DNA of 6,687 nucleotides from a bacterium. GTDB lineage: Bacteria > Pseudomonadota > Gammaproteobacteria > Burkholderiales > Thiobacteraceae. Made by a program: the position numbers and the translations under genes. The notes under the pieces are model-generated. The model saw nothing but the letters and a program-made list of their open reading frames with translations, ran no database searches and had not been told where the DNA came from. Location of the stretch: assembly GCA_027438535.1 (NCBI GenBank), contig DAIAMA010000070.1:1-6687 (forward strand), read 5' to 3'. Below, in pieces: positions 6,596 through 6,687 of the stretch (its first letter is position 1; every line of letters starts with the position of its first letter).

Positions 6596-6599
6596 ATGA

Positions 6600-6687
6600 T
6601 ATCGACCCAAAAAACCGGAAATTAAGGCGGATTCGCCCAATATTGCCTGATACGGCGATGCATTCTTGGGCGTACTTTCGCTACGCC
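6600..6687. other. Non-coding region upstream of the GGDEF-EAL unit, with small dyads
   Basis: No gene is supported here. A 6-bp inverted repeat GGCGTA/TACGCC with a 7-nt loop sits at 6669-6687, and a 4-bp dyad GGCG/CGCC with a 4-nt loop at 6626-6637. The decamer GGCAATATTG (minus strand, 6638-6647) matches the hfq-upstream palindrome. No -35/-10 pair at good spacing is convincing; TATCAT at 6596-6601 is a weak -10 candidate. The promoter may lie here or beyond the edge. Confidence 0.4.

Larger units (their letters stand above)
6567..6599. repeat. Perfect 11-bp inverted repeat spanning the RBS and start codon of the GGDEF-EAL gene
   Basis: TCATAAGGATA (6567-6577) and TATCCTTATGA (6589-6599) are exact reverse complements separated by 11 nt. 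In the minus-strand mRNA the 5' arm carries AAGGA, the 3' arm carries UCCUU and the main AUG, and the loop carries the mini-ORF AUG. Folded, it would hide both the Shine-Dalgarno and the main start. As DNA, the arm centres are 22 bp apart, about two helical turns, which would also suit an operator for a dimer or tetramer. Confidence 0.6.

Noticed and set aside
6621..6638. Small GC dyad (GGCG/CGCC) as an intrinsic terminator of a gene beyond the right edge
   Set aside because: The stem is only 4 bp and the downstream minus-strand sequence TTAATTTCC is not a proper U-run. It cannot be told from chance.

Overview
The window reads as a chromosomal segment of a Gram-negative bacterium, most likely a betaproteobacterium. 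The basis is the order hfq-hflX-hflK-hflC, the 'RKEH' rim and short tail of Hfq, an HflX that ends right after its G domain, and an HflK beginning MAWNDPNWGKK. Genus-level placement is not possible from this sequence. Every convincing gene lies on the minus strand, so transcription runs from high to low coordinates. There is no sign of a mobile element, CRISPR array, tRNA or rRNA.

Layout in transcription order. (1) 6600-6687 is non-coding upstream sequence with small dyads. (2) 6567-6599 is a perfect 11-bp inverted repeat with an 11-nt spacer. It contains the only good Shine-Dalgarno sequence, a six-codon mini-ORF and the start codon of the next gene. (3) 3295-6570 encodes a 1091-residue membrane-anchored cyclic-di-GMP protein: TM, periplasmic Cache-like sensor, TM, HAMP-like linker, PAS, GAF, GGDEF, EAL. 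Both output domains look catalytically intact. (4) 3167-3294 is a 128-bp gap with a stop-codon hairpin, a GC-rich dyad, a 12-bp palindrome and a consensus -10 box for hfq. (5) The hfq-hflX-hflK-hflC operon follows, with an 8-nt overlap between hfq and hflX, 26 nt between hflX and hflK, and a 4-nt ATGA overlap between hflK and hflC. hflC runs off the left edge.

How the genes work together: Hfq is the RNA chaperone for small-RNA regulation. HflX is a ribosome-associated GTPase that rescues stalled or heat-damaged ribosomes. HflK and HflC form the SPFH complex that surrounds and modulates the FtsH membrane protease. The upstream protein would turn a periplasmic or cytoplasmic signal into a change in cyclic-di-GMP. 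It shares strand and orientation with hfq, but hfq appears to have its own promoter, so a functional link is only a hypothesis.

The core operon is ordinary. The parts worth a second look are the translation-initiation structure of the cyclic-di-GMP gene, the placement of that gene directly upstream of hfq, and a decamer (GGCAATATTG) present upstream of both transcription units.
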